Source: Amycolatopsis roodepoortensis (GTDB taxonomy: Bacteria > Actinomycetota > Actinomycetes > Mycobacteriales > Pseudonocardiaceae). From it: a DNA stretch of 64,000 nt. Shown in pieces: positions 7,568 to 15,861 of the stretch; the first letter of the stretch is position 1; every line of letters starts with the position of its first letter. Made by a program: the position numbers and the translations under genes. Location of the stretch: contig NZ_JADBEJ010000008.1 of assembly GCF_014873915.1 (NCBI RefSeq), forward strand, positions 930,001-994,000, read 5' to 3'. The notes under the pieces were generated by a model. That model saw only the letters and a list, made by a program, of their open reading frames with translations. It was not told the origin of the DNA and ran no database searches.

Positions 7568-8014
7568 GTGAGCGACAGCGACGCCAGCGGTGAGAAGGCG
7601 CAGGACGGCGCCGGGCAGAAGCCCGACGAGCAGTCCCGCCCGGTGACCGCCGCTGCCCGGCGTGAGCGCCGTGCGTCCGCGCGCCCGTCCGGTAAGGCCG
7701 ACGCCAAGTCGGACGACAAGACCCGCCCCGCCGGCAAGGCGAAGGCCGGGGACAAGACCGAGAAGTCCAAGGACGCCAAAGGCACGGCGACCCCGAAGCG
7801 CGACCGCAAGCCGAAGCAGGCGTCGATCTTCGCCCGGCTGATGCGCTTCATCCGTGAGGTCTGGGCCGAGCTGCGCAAGGTCATCTGGCCGAACCGCAAG
7901 CAGATGGTCACCTACACCGCGGTGGTGCTGGTCTTCGTGGTGTTCATGGTGGCGCTGGTGAGCGGCCTCGACCTGGCCTTCAAAGAGGTCGTCGGTGCCG
8001 TCTTCGGCAGCTGA
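7568..8014 (+). CDS. secE: Preprotein translocase subunit SecE
   Basis: This 148-aa subunit of the SecYEG channel has a long charged Lys/Asp/Ala-rich N-terminal extension (about residues 1-80), the conserved amphipathic motif FIREVWAELRKVIWPNRKQ, and one membrane span (about 115-138). GTG 7568 is preferred to GTG 7562 because the GGAGG at 7556-7560 is 7 bp upstream of it and too close to the other. The extension is typical of high-GC actinomycetes. Followed by nusG after 76 bp. Confidence 0.95.
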   Translation: MSDSDASGEKAQDGAGQKPDEQSRPVTAAARRERRASARPSGKADAKSDDKTRPAGKAKAGDKTEKSKDAKGTATPKRDRKPKQASIFARLMRFIREVWAELRKVIWPNRKQMVTYTAVVLVFVVFMVALVSGLDLAFKEVVGAVFGS

Positions 8015-8090
8015 GGCAGCCGTTCGCGGTGCCTGAGGGCACCGTACGGAGGCCTGCGCCACGGCAACCGATCAACTGAGAGGACGGAAC

Positions 8091-8930
8091 GTGACCTCCG
8101 ACAACGGCACAGCAGCCGGTCATGAGCTGACCGAGCTTTCCGACGAGCAGGTGCACGCGGCACTCGGCGACGAGCAGTCCGAGCACCTGGACTCCGTCGA
8201 GGTGCCCGCCGCAGGCGACGAGGTCGACGAAGCCGGAGATGCCGCGGAGGCCGACGAGGCGTCCGTCGAGACCGACGACACCGCCGCCGAGCCCGAGGCC
8301 GACGAGGACGTCGACCCGGTCGCGAAGATGCGCGCGGAACTCAACGCCGCTCCCGGTGAGTGGTACGTCGTCCACTCGTACGCGGGTTACGAGAACAAGG
8401 TGAAGACCAACCTCGAAACCCGGACCCAGACGCTGGACGTCGAGGACTACATCTTCCAGATCGAGGTCCCGACCGAAGAGGTCACCGAGATCAAGAACGG
8501 CCAGCGCAAGCAGGTGCAGCGCAAGGTGCTGCCTGGCTACATCCTGGTCCGCATGGACCTGAACGACGCCTCGTGGAGCGCGGTGCGCAACACGCCGGGT
8601 GTCACCGGGTTCGTCGGCGCCACCTCGCGTCCGTCGCCGCTGACCGTGGACGAGGTGCTCAAGTTCCTCGCGCCCAAGGTCGAGACGGCCGCCCCCGCCA
8701 AGCCCGGCAAGGGCGAGGCCGCTTCCGCCGAGTCCCAGCTCGGTTCGCCCGCGGTCGAGGTCGACTTCGAGGTCGGCGAGTCGGTCACCGTCATGGACGG
8801 CCCGTTCGCGACGCTGCCCGCGACGATCTCCGAGGTCAACGTGGACGGACAGAAGCTGAAGGTCCTGGTGTCGATCTTCGGCCGGGAGACCCCGGTCGAG
8901 CTGTCGTTCAACCAGGTCTCCAAGATCTGA
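8091..8930 (+). CDS. nusG: Transcription termination/antitermination factor NusG
   Basis: A 279-aa protein with an acidic N-terminal extension of about 80 residues rich in Asp, Glu and Ala, then the NGN domain (WYVVHSYAGYENKVKTNLE; LPGYILVRMDL; VRNTPGVTGFVG) that binds the RNA polymerase clamp, and a C-terminal KOW domain (FEVGESVTVMDGPFATLPAT) that contacts Rho or S10. The acidic extension is usual in actinobacteria. Start GTG 8091 follows GAGAGGACGGAAC. Confidence 0.96.
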   Translation: MTSDNGTAAGHELTELSDEQVHAALGDEQSEHLDSVEVPAAGDEVDEAGDAAEADEASVETDDTAAEPEADEDVDPVAKMRAELNAAPGEWYVVHSYAGYENKVKTNLETRTQTLDVEDYIFQIEVPTEEVTEIKNGQRKQVQRKVLPGYILVRMDLNDASWSAVRNTPGVTGFVGATSRPSPLTVDEVLKFLAPKVETAAPAKPGKGEAASAESQLGSPAVEVDFEVGESVTVMDGPFATLPATISEVNVDGQKLKVLVSIFGRETPVELSFNQVSKI

Positions 8931-8949
8931 CGGCCGCCAGACGGCCGGC

Positions 8950-8982
8950 AGTCCCCGCGTACTGGCAGGTGTGCGGGGGACT
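8950..8982 (+). promoter_or_regulatory. Hairpin in the nusG-rplK leader
   Basis: AGTCCCCGC (8950-8958) pairs with 8973-8982 through nine base pairs with one bulge, just upstream of the rplK ribosome site. L11-L1 messages are commonly autoregulated by L1 binding to a leader that mimics 23S rRNA; whether this hairpin is that site cannot be decided by eye. Confidence 0.35.
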
Positions 8983-9008
8983 CAAGTCAGTAAGAAGGAA
9001 CAAACGAA

Positions 9009-9443
9009 ATGCCACCCAAGAAGAAGAAGCTTGCGGCGATCATCAAGCTGCAGATCAAGGCGGGTGCGGCCAACCCCGCGCCGCCGGTCGGCCCCGCGCT
9101 GGGTCAGCACGGCGTCAACATCATGGAGTTCTGCAAGGCCTACAACGCCGCGACCGAGTCGCAGCGCGGGGATGTCGTCCCGGTCGAGATCTCCGTGTAC
9201 GAAGACCGTTCGTTCGACTTCAAGCTCAAGACGCCGCCGGCCGCGAAGCTGCTGCTGAAGGCCGCGGGCGTGGAGAAGGGTTCCGGCGAGCCGCACAAGA
9301 CCAAGGTCGCCAAGGTCACTTGGGACCAGGTCCGCGACATCGCGAAGACCAAGGAATCCGACCTGAACGCGCACGACATCGACCAGGCCGCGAAGATCAT
9401 CGCCGGCACCGCCCGCTCGATGGGCATCACGGTCGTCGACTGA
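9009..9443 (+). CDS. rplK: 50S ribosomal protein L11
   Basis: A 144-aa protein of the GTPase-associated centre that binds 23S rRNA and thiostrepton. The N-terminal signature KLQIKAGAANPAPPVGPALG and the rRNA-binding C-terminal half (KVTWDQVRDIAKTK) are intact. ATG 9009 follows AAGAAGGAAC. First gene of the L11-L1 pair, rplA follows after 82 bp. Confidence 0.98.
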   Translation: MPPKKKKLAAIIKLQIKAGAANPAPPVGPALGQHGVNIMEFCKAYNAATESQRGDVVPVEISVYEDRSFDFKLKTPPAAKLLLKAAGVEKGSGEPHKTKVAKVTWDQVRDIAKTKESDLNAHDIDQAAKIIAGTARSMGITVVD

Positions 9444-9525
9444 GCACCACCCCGCACCACCGTGGGAGAGCCGAGTGCTGGCTCCAACACCACACTGATC
9501 CGTTGAAGAGTTAAGGACAGAAGCA

Positions 9526-10239
9526 ATGCCCAAGCACAGCAAGGCCTACCGTCAGGCTCTTGAGCTGGTGGACCGCGAGCGGCTCTACGCCCCGCTCGAG
9601 GCCGCGAAGCTGGCCAAGGAGACCTCTTCCAAGAAGATGGACGCCACCGTCGAGGTCGCCATGCGCCTCGGTGTCGACCCTCGGAAGGCCGACCAGATGG
9701 TCCGCGGCACCGTGAACCTGCCGCACGGCACCGGTAAGACCGCCCGCGTCATCGTTTTCGCCGTTGGTGACAAGGCCGCCGAGGCCGAGGCCGCCGGCGC
9801 GGACGTGGTCGGCACCGACGAACTGATCGAGCGCATCCAGGGTGGCTGGCTCGAGTTCGACGCCGCGATCGCGACGCCGGACCAGATGGCGAAGGTCGGC
9901 CGTATCGCCCGCATCCTCGGCCCGCGTGGCCTGATGCCGAACCCGAAGACCGGCACCGTGACCCCCGCGGTCGCGAAGGCCGTGACGGACATCAAGGGCG
10001 GTAAGATCAACTTCCGCGTGGACAAGCAGGCCAACCTGCACTTCGTCATCGGCAAGGCCTCGTTCGACACCGAGAAGCTGGTGGAGAACTACGCGGCCGC
10101 GCTGGACGAGATCCTCCGCGCCAAGCCCTCGTCGGCGAAGGGTCGCTACCTGAAGAAGGTCACGATCTCCACGACGATGGGCCCGGGTGTCCCGGTCGAC
10201 CCGGCCCGGACCCGCAACCTCCTCTCCGAGGACGCGTGA
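9526..10239 (+). CDS. rplA: 50S ribosomal protein L1
   Basis: A 237-aa L1 protein of the ribosomal L1 stalk, full length. Motifs include NLPHGTGKTARVIVFA and the signature GKINFRVDKQANLHFVIGK. L1 is also the usual translational repressor of its own operon. ATG 9526. The transcript ends at the strong hairpin 20 bp after the stop. Confidence 0.98.
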   Translation: MPKHSKAYRQALELVDRERLYAPLEAAKLAKETSSKKMDATVEVAMRLGVDPRKADQMVRGTVNLPHGTGKTARVIVFAVGDKAAEAEAAGADVVGTDELIERIQGGWLEFDAAIATPDQMAKVGRIARILGPRGLMPNPKTGTVTPAVAKAVTDIKGGKINFRVDKQANLHFVIGKASFDTEKLVENYAAALDEILRAKPSSAKGRYLKKVTISTTMGPGVPVDPARTRNLLSEDA

Positions 10240-10261
10240 GTCTGAGTTAGACATCACTGAG

Positions 10262-10299
10262 AAGGGGGCGGTCCCGCTACGGCGGGGCCGCCCCCTTTT
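10262..10299 (+). terminator. Terminator of the secE-nusG-rplK-rplA operon
   Basis: A 16-bp stem (10262-10277 with 10282-10297, one U-G) closes a UACG tetraloop of the C(UNCG)G type and ends in TTTT. Very stable. Confidence 0.92.
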
Positions 10300-10316
10300 C
10301 GTGTTTGCTTGAGGGC

Positions 10317-11081
10317 ATGCCTACCTTCGCGTCGTTCGACGGGCTTCAGCTGAACTACACCGTTTGGGAAGGCGGAGGACGTCCGGTTCTGCTGCAGCAC
10401 GGCTTCGCCGCGGACACGAACGCCAACTGGATCGCGCCGGGCGTCGTCGACACCCTCCAGGACGCGGGGCTGACCGTGATCGGCCTGGACGCGCGCGGCC
10501 ACGGGCGGTCGGCGAAACCGCACGACGAGGCGAGCTACGGCGACGACGCGATGGTCCGCGACGTCTCGGCGCTGCTCGACACGCTGAACCTCGACGAGGT
10601 GTCGATGGTCGGCTATTCGATGGGCGCGATGATCGCGCTCGGCGCGGTGGCCGCCGACCCGCGGATCCGGTGTCTCGCGATCGGGGGCGTCGGTTCGGGG
10701 ATCGTCGACTTCGGCGGCGTCGACACCCGCGTCGTCACGCCGGAGGCGATCAGCGAGGCTCTGCTCGCTTCGGACCCCTCGACGCTTCCGCCGTCTTCGG
10801 CGCCGTTTCGTCTGCTGGCCGACGCTCTGCGGGCGGACCGGATCGCGCTGGCGGCCGTCGCACGCGGGACGGCGAACCCGAAACTGGACCTGACGGCGAT
10901 CGCGGTGCCGACCCTGATCCTGGCCGGGGACACCGACCCGCTGGCCGCGGAACCCGAACGCCTGGCCGCCGCCATCGCCGGCGCGCGCCTCGTCCGGGTC
11001 CCCGGCGACCACATGGCCGCCGTCATGCACCCCGCCTTCGGCTCCGCGCTGACCGGCTTCCTCACTTCGCACGACTTCTGA
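10317..11081 (+). CDS. Alpha/beta-fold hydrolase
   Basis: A 254-aa alpha/beta hydrolase without signal peptide. The oxyanion region is LLQHGFAAD, the nucleophile elbow is GYSMG, the acid is in LAGDTDPLA, and the catalytic His is in PGDHMAAVMHP. It resembles small esterase/haloperoxidase-type hydrolases; the substrate is not predictable. ATG 10317 is chosen over an in-frame TTG at 10305 although GAGGG is only one base from it, so initiation may be weak or leaderless. It is a single gene between a terminator and a repeat cluster. Confidence 0.85.
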   Translation: MPTFASFDGLQLNYTVWEGGGRPVLLQHGFAADTNANWIAPGVVDTLQDAGLTVIGLDARGHGRSAKPHDEASYGDDAMVRDVSALLDTLNLDEVSMVGYSMGAMIALGAVAADPRIRCLAIGGVGSGIVDFGGVDTRVVTPEAISEALLASDPSTLPPSSAPFRLLADALRADRIALAAVARGTANPKLDLTAIAVPTLILAGDTDPLAAEPERLAAAIAGARLVRVPGDHMAAVMHPAFGSALTGFLTSHDF

Positions 11082-11084
11082 CCG

Positions 11085-11226
11085 GACCTGCGTTTCGCGG
11101 GCTAATCGCGATCCCGGGCGCGCGTCGCCTTTAGCGGGCTAAACGCGATCCCGGGCGCGCGTCGCCTTTAGCGGGCTAAACGCGATCCGGCGGGCACTTG
11201 CGTTTAGCCCCCTAATCGCGATCTGG
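11085..11226. repeat. Palindromic-repeat cluster, four copies, part in 37-bp tandem
   Basis: Copies at about 11085-11114, 11123-11152, 11160-11190 and 11197-11226. Cores read TTAGCGGGCTAA or TTAGCCCCCTAA. A 37-bp direct repeat starts at 11097, 11134 and 11171 (third partial). The cluster lies between convergent genes, 3 bp after the hydrolase stop and 17 bp before the stop at 11244. Confidence 0.9.
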
Positions 11227-11243
11227 AGGTGGAAACATCCAGG

Positions 11244-12092
11244 TCAGTTGCCGGTGGGCGGGGCAGGGCAGGGGTCGGGGGAGTTCGCGTGCCCGGTGAT
11301 CAGCCACTGGCCCATCTCGACTTCTTGCAGGGTGAAGCTGCCCAGCAGGGGACCACCGCGGATGCTGTACCAGCACGAGTGGATCGTCAGGTTCTGCCGC
11401 GGGACGACGCTCGACATCGGGCGCACCGCGTAGATGTACGGCGTGATGTCGGTGACCTTGGCGTTCAGGGCCGGGACGGCGGTCGCGCAGTCCGGGTAGC
11501 CGAGGTTGCGGGCGAACTGGGCCTGCGCCTGTTCGCTCATCGACAGGCAGACCTTCTCGACGCGGGTGGCGGGCGGGTACGGCTTGCCGATCGTGTCGTA
11601 GATGGCCCGCACGGCCTCCCACGGATTGGTCGACAGCACCTGGTTGGTGCGGTGTTTGCCCCCGCCGCCTTGGACGAACGTCGCCGTGTCCTCCCCGGCG
11701 TCGCTGGGGAAGATCTGCCGGTAGGCGATGGTAGCGCCGATGCAGATCAGCAAGATCACGATGATCCAGGCGAGCAGCTTCCCGCCCAGACGTCGCAGCC
11801 AACGCGGCATGCGGGGCCGAGGGGCCGGCACGAGCTCGCCGGGCGGCGGTCCCGGAGGCGCCGGAGGCTGCCCGCCGTACTGCTGGGTCATGGGTTGCGC
11901 GGGCTGCTGCGACGGCACGAGCCCCTGCTTCTGCGCCTCGGTGAACTTCAGATAGTCCTGGAACTGCTGAAACTGCTGGAACTGGCGCAGTTGCTCATCG
12001 TCCAGCCGGGGCGCGGGCTGACCTCCCGCCTTGGGCTCGATGTCCGTGCCGGGCTCGTTGTCCGGCTTTCCGTCATCACGCTGCTCCGCCAC
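11244..12092 (-). CDS. Single-span membrane protein with Gln-rich cytoplasmic tail, function unknown
   Basis: A 282-aa protein, GTG start at 12092. Residues 1-50 are hydrophilic; about 33-50 hold a Q-F repeat (FQQFQQFQDYLKF), then a Pro/Gln/Gly-rich stretch to about 100, a basic patch (RMPRWLRRLGGK), and one membrane span near 109-128 (LLAWIIVILLICIGATIAYR). The C-terminal 150 residues face outside and contain four cysteines likely to form disulfides. No known enzyme motif is seen. Such tails occur in actinobacterial envelope proteins, sometimes near serine/threonine kinases, but nothing here proves a role. Confidence 0.75.
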   Translation of the reverse strand: MAEQRDDGKPDNEPGTDIEPKAGGQPAPRLDDEQLRQFQQFQQFQDYLKFTEAQKQGLVPSQQPAQPMTQQYGGQPPAPPGPPPGELVPAPRPRMPRWLRRLGGKLLAWIIVILLICIGATIAYRQIFPSDAGEDTATFVQGGGGKHRTNQVLSTNPWEAVRAIYDTIGKPYPPATRVEKVCLSMSEQAQAQFARNLGYPDCATAVPALNAKVTDITPYIYAVRPMSSVVPRQNLTIHSCWYSIRGGPLLGSFTLQEVEMGQWLITGHANSPDPCPAPPTGN

Positions 12093-12132
12093 GTCACCAT
12101 GATGCCTCGCGAGCCCTCCCGCGCACTCCGCC

Positions 12133-12162
12133 GGTCGCGTTTAGCCCGCTAAACGCGATTTG
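12133..12162. repeat. Palindromic repeat, single copy
   Basis: Symmetric type: TCGCGTTTAGC then CC then GCTAAACGCGATT. It lies in the divergent gap between the membrane protein gene and the rplJ leader, so here it is upstream of both genes rather than at a 3' end. Confidence 0.85.
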
Positions 12163-12203
12163 GGAGGGGGTGGTGCCGAGGGCGAAACAGGGGCACGTAT
12201 TCT

Positions 12204-12410
12204 TGTCAAGGTTCTACCGAAGACCGCTGGTCTTCTCCTGGTCATACGACCCGGAGAACGAAGGCCCCGCTAGGGCGGGCGACCCGCGCAGGAGGAACGA
12301 GGCTCGCTCGCGACGCACTCCGTCGTTTGCCCTGACGCCCCGCGCCTGTCTGCGCTGGGGCGTTTCGTCGTTTCAGGGCTCTCAAGGCCAGTGGACCACT
12401 AGCCAAGAGA
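12204..12410 (+). promoter_or_regulatory. Long leader of rplJ-rplL, probable L10 leader
   Basis: About 200 nt of untranslated, structured RNA precedes rplJ. It includes GAAGACC/GGTCTTC near 12220-12234, a GC-rich stretch at 12268-12300 with GCGCAGGAGGAACGAGG, and GACGCCCCGCGC/GCGCTGGGGCGT around 12333-12364. This position and layout match the L10 leader, to which the L10(L12)4 complex binds to repress translation. TATTCT at 12198-12203 may be the -10 element. Assignment to that RNA family is by position, not by covariance. Confidence 0.55.
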
Positions 12411-12420
12411 GGAGGCGACC

Positions 12421-12972
12421 ATGGCGAAGCCCGACAAGGAGGCGGCCGTCGCCGAGATCGCGGAGCGCTTCCGCACCAGCTCGGCCACAGTCGTTACCCA
12501 GTACACCGGCCTCTCCGTGTCCCAGCTGTCCCAGCTGCGCCGCGCTCTCGGCACCAATGCCAAGTACCGGGTCGCGAAGAACACCCTTGTCCAGCGTGCC
12601 GCCACGGACGCCGGAATCGAGGGTCTCGAGGACCTGTTCGTCGGCCCGACCGCGATCGCCTTCGTCGAAGGTGAAGCTGTTGACGCCGCGAAGGCGCTTC
12701 GCGACTTCGCGAAGGACAACAACGCGCTTGTGATCAAGGGCGGCTACATGGACGGCAAGACGCTGTCCGTGGACGAGATCAACCAGATCGCCGATCTCGA
12801 CAGCCGTGAGGTCCTGCTCGCCAAGGCGGCGGGCGCGTTCAAGGCGAAGCTGTCCCAGGCCGCCGCGCTGTTCCAGGCGCCGGCGTCCCAGGTCGCCCGC
12901 CTGGCTGCCGCGCTGGAGGAGAAGCAGCGCAACGCCGGTACCGAAGCAGCCGAAGCACCCGCCGAGAGCTGA
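12421..12972 (+). CDS. rplJ: 50S ribosomal protein L10
   Basis: A 183-aa L10, the base of the L7/L12 stalk. The N-terminal rRNA-binding part (KEAAVAEIAERFRTSSATVVTQYTGL is the family start) and LRRALGTNAKYRVAKNTLVQRA are intact; the C-terminal helix that holds L12 dimers is followed by a short Glu/Ala-rich tail. ATG 12421 follows GAGAGGAGGCGACC. rplL follows after 48 bp. Confidence 0.98.
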   Translation: MAKPDKEAAVAEIAERFRTSSATVVTQYTGLSVSQLSQLRRALGTNAKYRVAKNTLVQRAATDAGIEGLEDLFVGPTAIAFVEGEAVDAAKALRDFAKDNNALVIKGGYMDGKTLSVDEINQIADLDSREVLLAKAAGAFKAKLSQAAALFQAPASQVARLAAALEEKQRNAGTEAAEAPAES

Positions 12973-13020
12973 ACACCCCCCACCCCGAACTTTTAGTTCG
13001 TTTCAGAGAGGAAAGCCACC

Positions 13021-13407
13021 ATGGCGAAGCTGAGCACCGCCGAGCTGATCGACGCCTTCAAGGAGCTCACCCTTCTTGAGCTGTCCGAGTTCGTGAAGGA
13101 ATTCGAGACCACCTTCGACGTGACCGCGGCCGCCCCGGCTGCCGTCGTCGCCGCCGGCCCGGTCGGCGCCGCTCCGGCCGCCGCCGAGGAGCAGGACGAG
13201 TTCGACGTCGTCCTCGAGTCCGCCGGTGACAAGAAGATCCAGGTCATCAAGGTCGTCCGTGAGGTCGTCTCCGGTCTGGGCCTGAAGGAGGCCAAGGAGC
13301 TGGTCGAGGCCGCTCCCAAGGCCCTCCTGGAGAAGGTCGACAAGGAGGCCGCCGACGCCGCCAAGGAGAAGCTCGAGGCCGCCGGCGCCAAGATCACCAT
13401 CAAGTGA
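13021..13407 (+). CDS. rplL: 50S ribosomal protein L7/L12
   Basis: A 128-aa stalk protein that recruits translation GTPases. N-terminal dimerisation helices (LIDAFKELTLLELSEFVKEF), an Ala/Pro/Val-rich hinge (about 38-58) and the globular factor-binding domain (EFDVVLESAGDKKIQVIKVV; GLGLKEAKELVEAAP) are all present. Start ATG 13021 after GAGAGGAAAGCCACC. Confidence 0.98.
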   Translation: MAKLSTAELIDAFKELTLLELSEFVKEFETTFDVTAAAPAAVVAAGPVGAAPAAAEEQDEFDVVLESAGDKKIQVIKVVREVVSGLGLKEAKELVEAAPKALLEKVDKEAADAAKEKLEAAGAKITIK

Positions 13408-13440
13408 TCCCGGGCGCGTCAGCGCCTAACGCAGCACCGC

Positions 13441-13478
13441 CGAAGGGGCGGGCATCCACACGGGTGCCCGCCCCTTCG
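13441..13478 (+). terminator. Terminator-like hairpin after rplL
   Basis: A perfect 14-bp stem (13441-13454 with 13465-13478) and a 10-nt loop, 33 bp after the rplL stop. No U-tract follows. A three-copy palindrome cluster begins 18 bp later. Confidence 0.75.
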
Positions 13479-13495
13479 CCGTCTCCGGCCACGAC

Positions 13496-13638
13496 CTGCG
13501 TTTAGCCCCCTAATCGCGACGCGTAGCAACGCTAAGCATCAGGGCGCCGGATCGCGTTTAGCCCGCTAAACGCGATCCGGCCGGCGCGGAGAGCGACAGG
13601 GGCCCTGACCTGCGTTTAGCGGGCTAAACGCGATCCGG
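13496..13638. repeat. Palindromic-repeat cluster, three copies
   Basis: Copies at about 13496-13520 (TTAGCCCCCTAA core), 13550-13580 (perfect symmetric form with 14-bp arms) and 13606-13638 (CTGCG left arm, GGGC centre). They lie between rplL and the mce operon. The rest of the 13639-13897 gap holds no gene. Confidence 0.9.
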
Positions 13639-13767
13639 GCCGGCCGGCGCCCGCTGTGGATCTGCGCCCGGGAGTGACGTGCATTACGGTGCTGCAAGCG
13701 GTGCACGGGCAGGCGGCGGGCTGCGCGAAAAGTTACCCGCGGGTCTGGCCAGAAAAGAAAACTGGTG

Positions 13768-13781
13768 AGTAACCTGTTCGC
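13768..13781. promoter_or_regulatory. Weak KstR-like palindrome before the mce operon
   Basis: AACCTGTT (13771-13778) fits the AACNNGTT core of KstR operators (TNNAACNNGTTNNA), but both outer bases fail to match. It lies 120 bp before mceG, where an operator for a sterol-uptake mce operon would be expected. Treat as a weak candidate. Confidence 0.2.
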
Positions 13782-13897
13782 ACTCAGCTCGTTGCACCTG
13801 GTTGACGCGGGTATCGCTGCGCGAACGCATGCGTCCTCCCGGGCCAGTGGCACGGGACGGCAGTGCGCGACGACGCGGAACAGCTCCTGGAGGTGCG

Positions 13898-15067
13898 ATG
13901 GGTGCCGAGGTGGTCATCGAAGGTCTTTCCAAGTCCTTCGGTAAGCAGGCCATCTGGCGGGACGTCACGCTGACCCTGCCTCCGGGCGAGGTTTCGGCGA
14001 TGCTCGGTCCGTCCGGAACCGGTAAGTCCGTCTTCTTGAAGTCGATGATCGGTCTGCTCAAGCCGGACCGCGGCCGCTGCATGATCAACGGCGTCGACAT
14101 CGTGACGTGCTCCGAACACCAGCTCTACGAGGTGCGCAAGCTCTTCGGCGTCCTTTTCCAGGACGGCGCGCTGTTCGGGTCGATGAACCTCTACGACAAC
14201 GTGGCGTTCCCCCTGCGCGAGCACACGAAGAAGTCGGAGACCGAGGTCCGCCGGATCGTGCTCGAGAAGCTCGAGATGACCGGTCTCAACGGCGCCGACA
14301 AGAAGCTGCCCGGCGAGATCTCCGGCGGTATGCGCAAACGCGCCGGCCTCGCCCGCGCCTTGGTGCTGGACCCGCAGATCATCCTGGTCGACGAGCCGGA
14401 CTCCGGTCTCGACCCGGTCCGCACCACCTACATCTCCCAGCTCTTCCTCGACGTCAACGCGCAGATCGACGCGACCTTCCTGATCGTCACGCACAACATC
14501 AACCTCGCCCGCACCGTCCCGGACAACCTCGGCATGCTCTTCCGCAAGGAACTGGTCATGTTCGGGCCGCGCGAGGTGCTGCTGACCAGCGAGGAGCCGG
14601 TCGTCAAGCAGTTCCTCAACGGCAAGATGGACGGCCCCATCGGCATGAGCGAGGAGAAGGACTCGGCCCAGCTCGCCGCGGAGCGCGCGATGTTCGAGGC
14701 CGGTCACCACGCGGGCGGGGTCGAGGACGTCAGCGGGGTGCCGCCGCAGATGCAGCCGACGCCCGGCGTGCCGACCCGGATGGGCGCGGTCCGCCGCAAG
14801 GACCGCGTCATGCAGATCCTGCACGGCCTCCCGCAAGAGGCGCAGCAGAGCATCATCGAGTCGCTCTCCCCGGAGGAGCAGCAGCGCTACGGCGTCCGCC
14901 CGCAGCGCCTCGCGACCGCCGGCCATCGGTCCGCGCCCGCCGAGAACTCGATCCCGAACCATCACCAGGGGCAGCTGCCCGACGACCAGGTCGCCCACAT
15001 CCCGCACCCCGGGAGAGCGGGCAACCACCGCTTGCGGCCACAAGATCCGGGGTCAGGTGGCGCGTGA
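13898..15067 (+). CDS. mceG: Mce-type ABC transporter ATP-binding protein (MceG/Mkl)
   Basis: A 389-aa ATPase that powers MCE lipid import at the cytoplasmic membrane. Walker A is GPSGTGKS, the signature is ISGGMRKRAGLARALVLDP, Walker B is ILVDEPDSGLDP, and the H-loop is VTHN. An extension of about 130 residues after the nucleotide-binding domain is typical of MceG (as opposed to MlaF) and includes SLSPEEQQRYG. ATG 13898 follows CTGGAGGTGCG. The stop overlaps the first permease gene by 4 bp, so here the ATPase is part of the mce operon itself, while in mycobacteria it is encoded apart. Confidence 0.93.
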   Translation: MGAEVVIEGLSKSFGKQAIWRDVTLTLPPGEVSAMLGPSGTGKSVFLKSMIGLLKPDRGRCMINGVDIVTCSEHQLYEVRKLFGVLFQDGALFGSMNLYDNVAFPLREHTKKSETEVRRIVLEKLEMTGLNGADKKLPGEISGGMRKRAGLARALVLDPQIILVDEPDSGLDPVRTTYISQLFLDVNAQIDATFLIVTHNINLARTVPDNLGMLFRKELVMFGPREVLLTSEEPVVKQFLNGKMDGPIGMSEEKDSAQLAAERAMFEAGHHAGGVEDVSGVPPQMQPTPGVPTRMGAVRRKDRVMQILHGLPQEAQQSIIESLSPEEQQRYGVRPQRLATAGHRSAPAENSIPNHHQGQLPDDQVAHIPHPGRAGNHRLRPQDPGSGGA

Positions 15068-15858
15068 GCTCTTCCGCTTCATCGGCGAAGATTCCCGGTA
15101 TCGGCATGTTGCGCGAGACCGGGAACCTGTTCGCTCTCGGCCTCGACATCGTTCGTGGCATTTTCCAGCGCCCGTTCCAGCTGCGGGAGTTCATCCAGCA
15201 GGCCTGGTTCATCGCGAGCGTCACGATCCTGCCGACGGCGCTCGTCGCGATCCCGTTCGGCGCGGTCATCTCGCTGCAGTTCGGTTCGCTCGCCCGCCAG
15301 CTCGGCGCCCAGTCCTACACGGGCGCCGGGTCGGTGCTGGCCACCGTGCAGCAGGCCAGTCCGCTGGTCACGGCGCTGCTGGTCGCCGGCGCAGGCGGTA
15401 GCGCGGTCTGCGCGGACATCGGCGCGCGGACGATCCGCGAAGAGATCGACGCCATGGAGGTGCTCGGCGTCTCCGCGGTGCAGCGGCTGATCGTGCCGCG
15501 CGTGCTCGCGATGATGCTGGTGGCGCTCCTGCTGAACGGCATGGTCAGCGTCATCGGCGTGCTCGGCGGGTACTTCTTCAACGTCGTCCTCCAGGGCGGG
15601 ACGCCGGGCGCGTACCTGGCGAGTTTCTCCGCGCTGGCCCAGCTGCCGGACCTCTGGGTCGGCGAGCTGAAGGCGCTGATCTTCGGCTTCATCGCCGCGG
15701 TCGTCGCCTCTTACCGGGGACTGAACCCGTCCGGTGGCCCGAAGGGCGTCGGGGACGCGGTGAACCAGTCGGTCGTCATCACGTTCCTCATGCTGTTCGT
15801 GGTGAACTTCGTGATCACGCTGATCTACCTGCAGATCGTGCCCGGAAAGCTGGACTGA
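15064..15858 (+). CDS. MlaE/YrbE-family permease A of the mce system
   Basis: A 264-aa polytopic protein with five or so membrane spans, the first permease subunit of the Mce importer. It has the MlaE hallmark block GAGGSAVCADIGARTIREEIDAMEV (the EExDA coupling motif that contacts the ATPase) and ends GLNPSGGPKGVGDAVNQSVV. GTG 15064 overlaps the mceG stop. Followed after 3 bp by permease B. Confidence 0.93.
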   Translation: MSSSASSAKIPGIGMLRETGNLFALGLDIVRGIFQRPFQLREFIQQAWFIASVTILPTALVAIPFGAVISLQFGSLARQLGAQSYTGAGSVLATVQQASPLVTALLVAGAGGSAVCADIGARTIREEIDAMEVLGVSAVQRLIVPRVLAMMLVALLLNGMVSVIGVLGGYFFNVVLQGGTPGAYLASFSALAQLPDLWVGELKALIFGFIAAVVASYRGLNPSGGPKGVGDAVNQSVVITFLMLFVVNFVITLIYLQIVPGKLD

Positions 15859-15861
15859 CGC

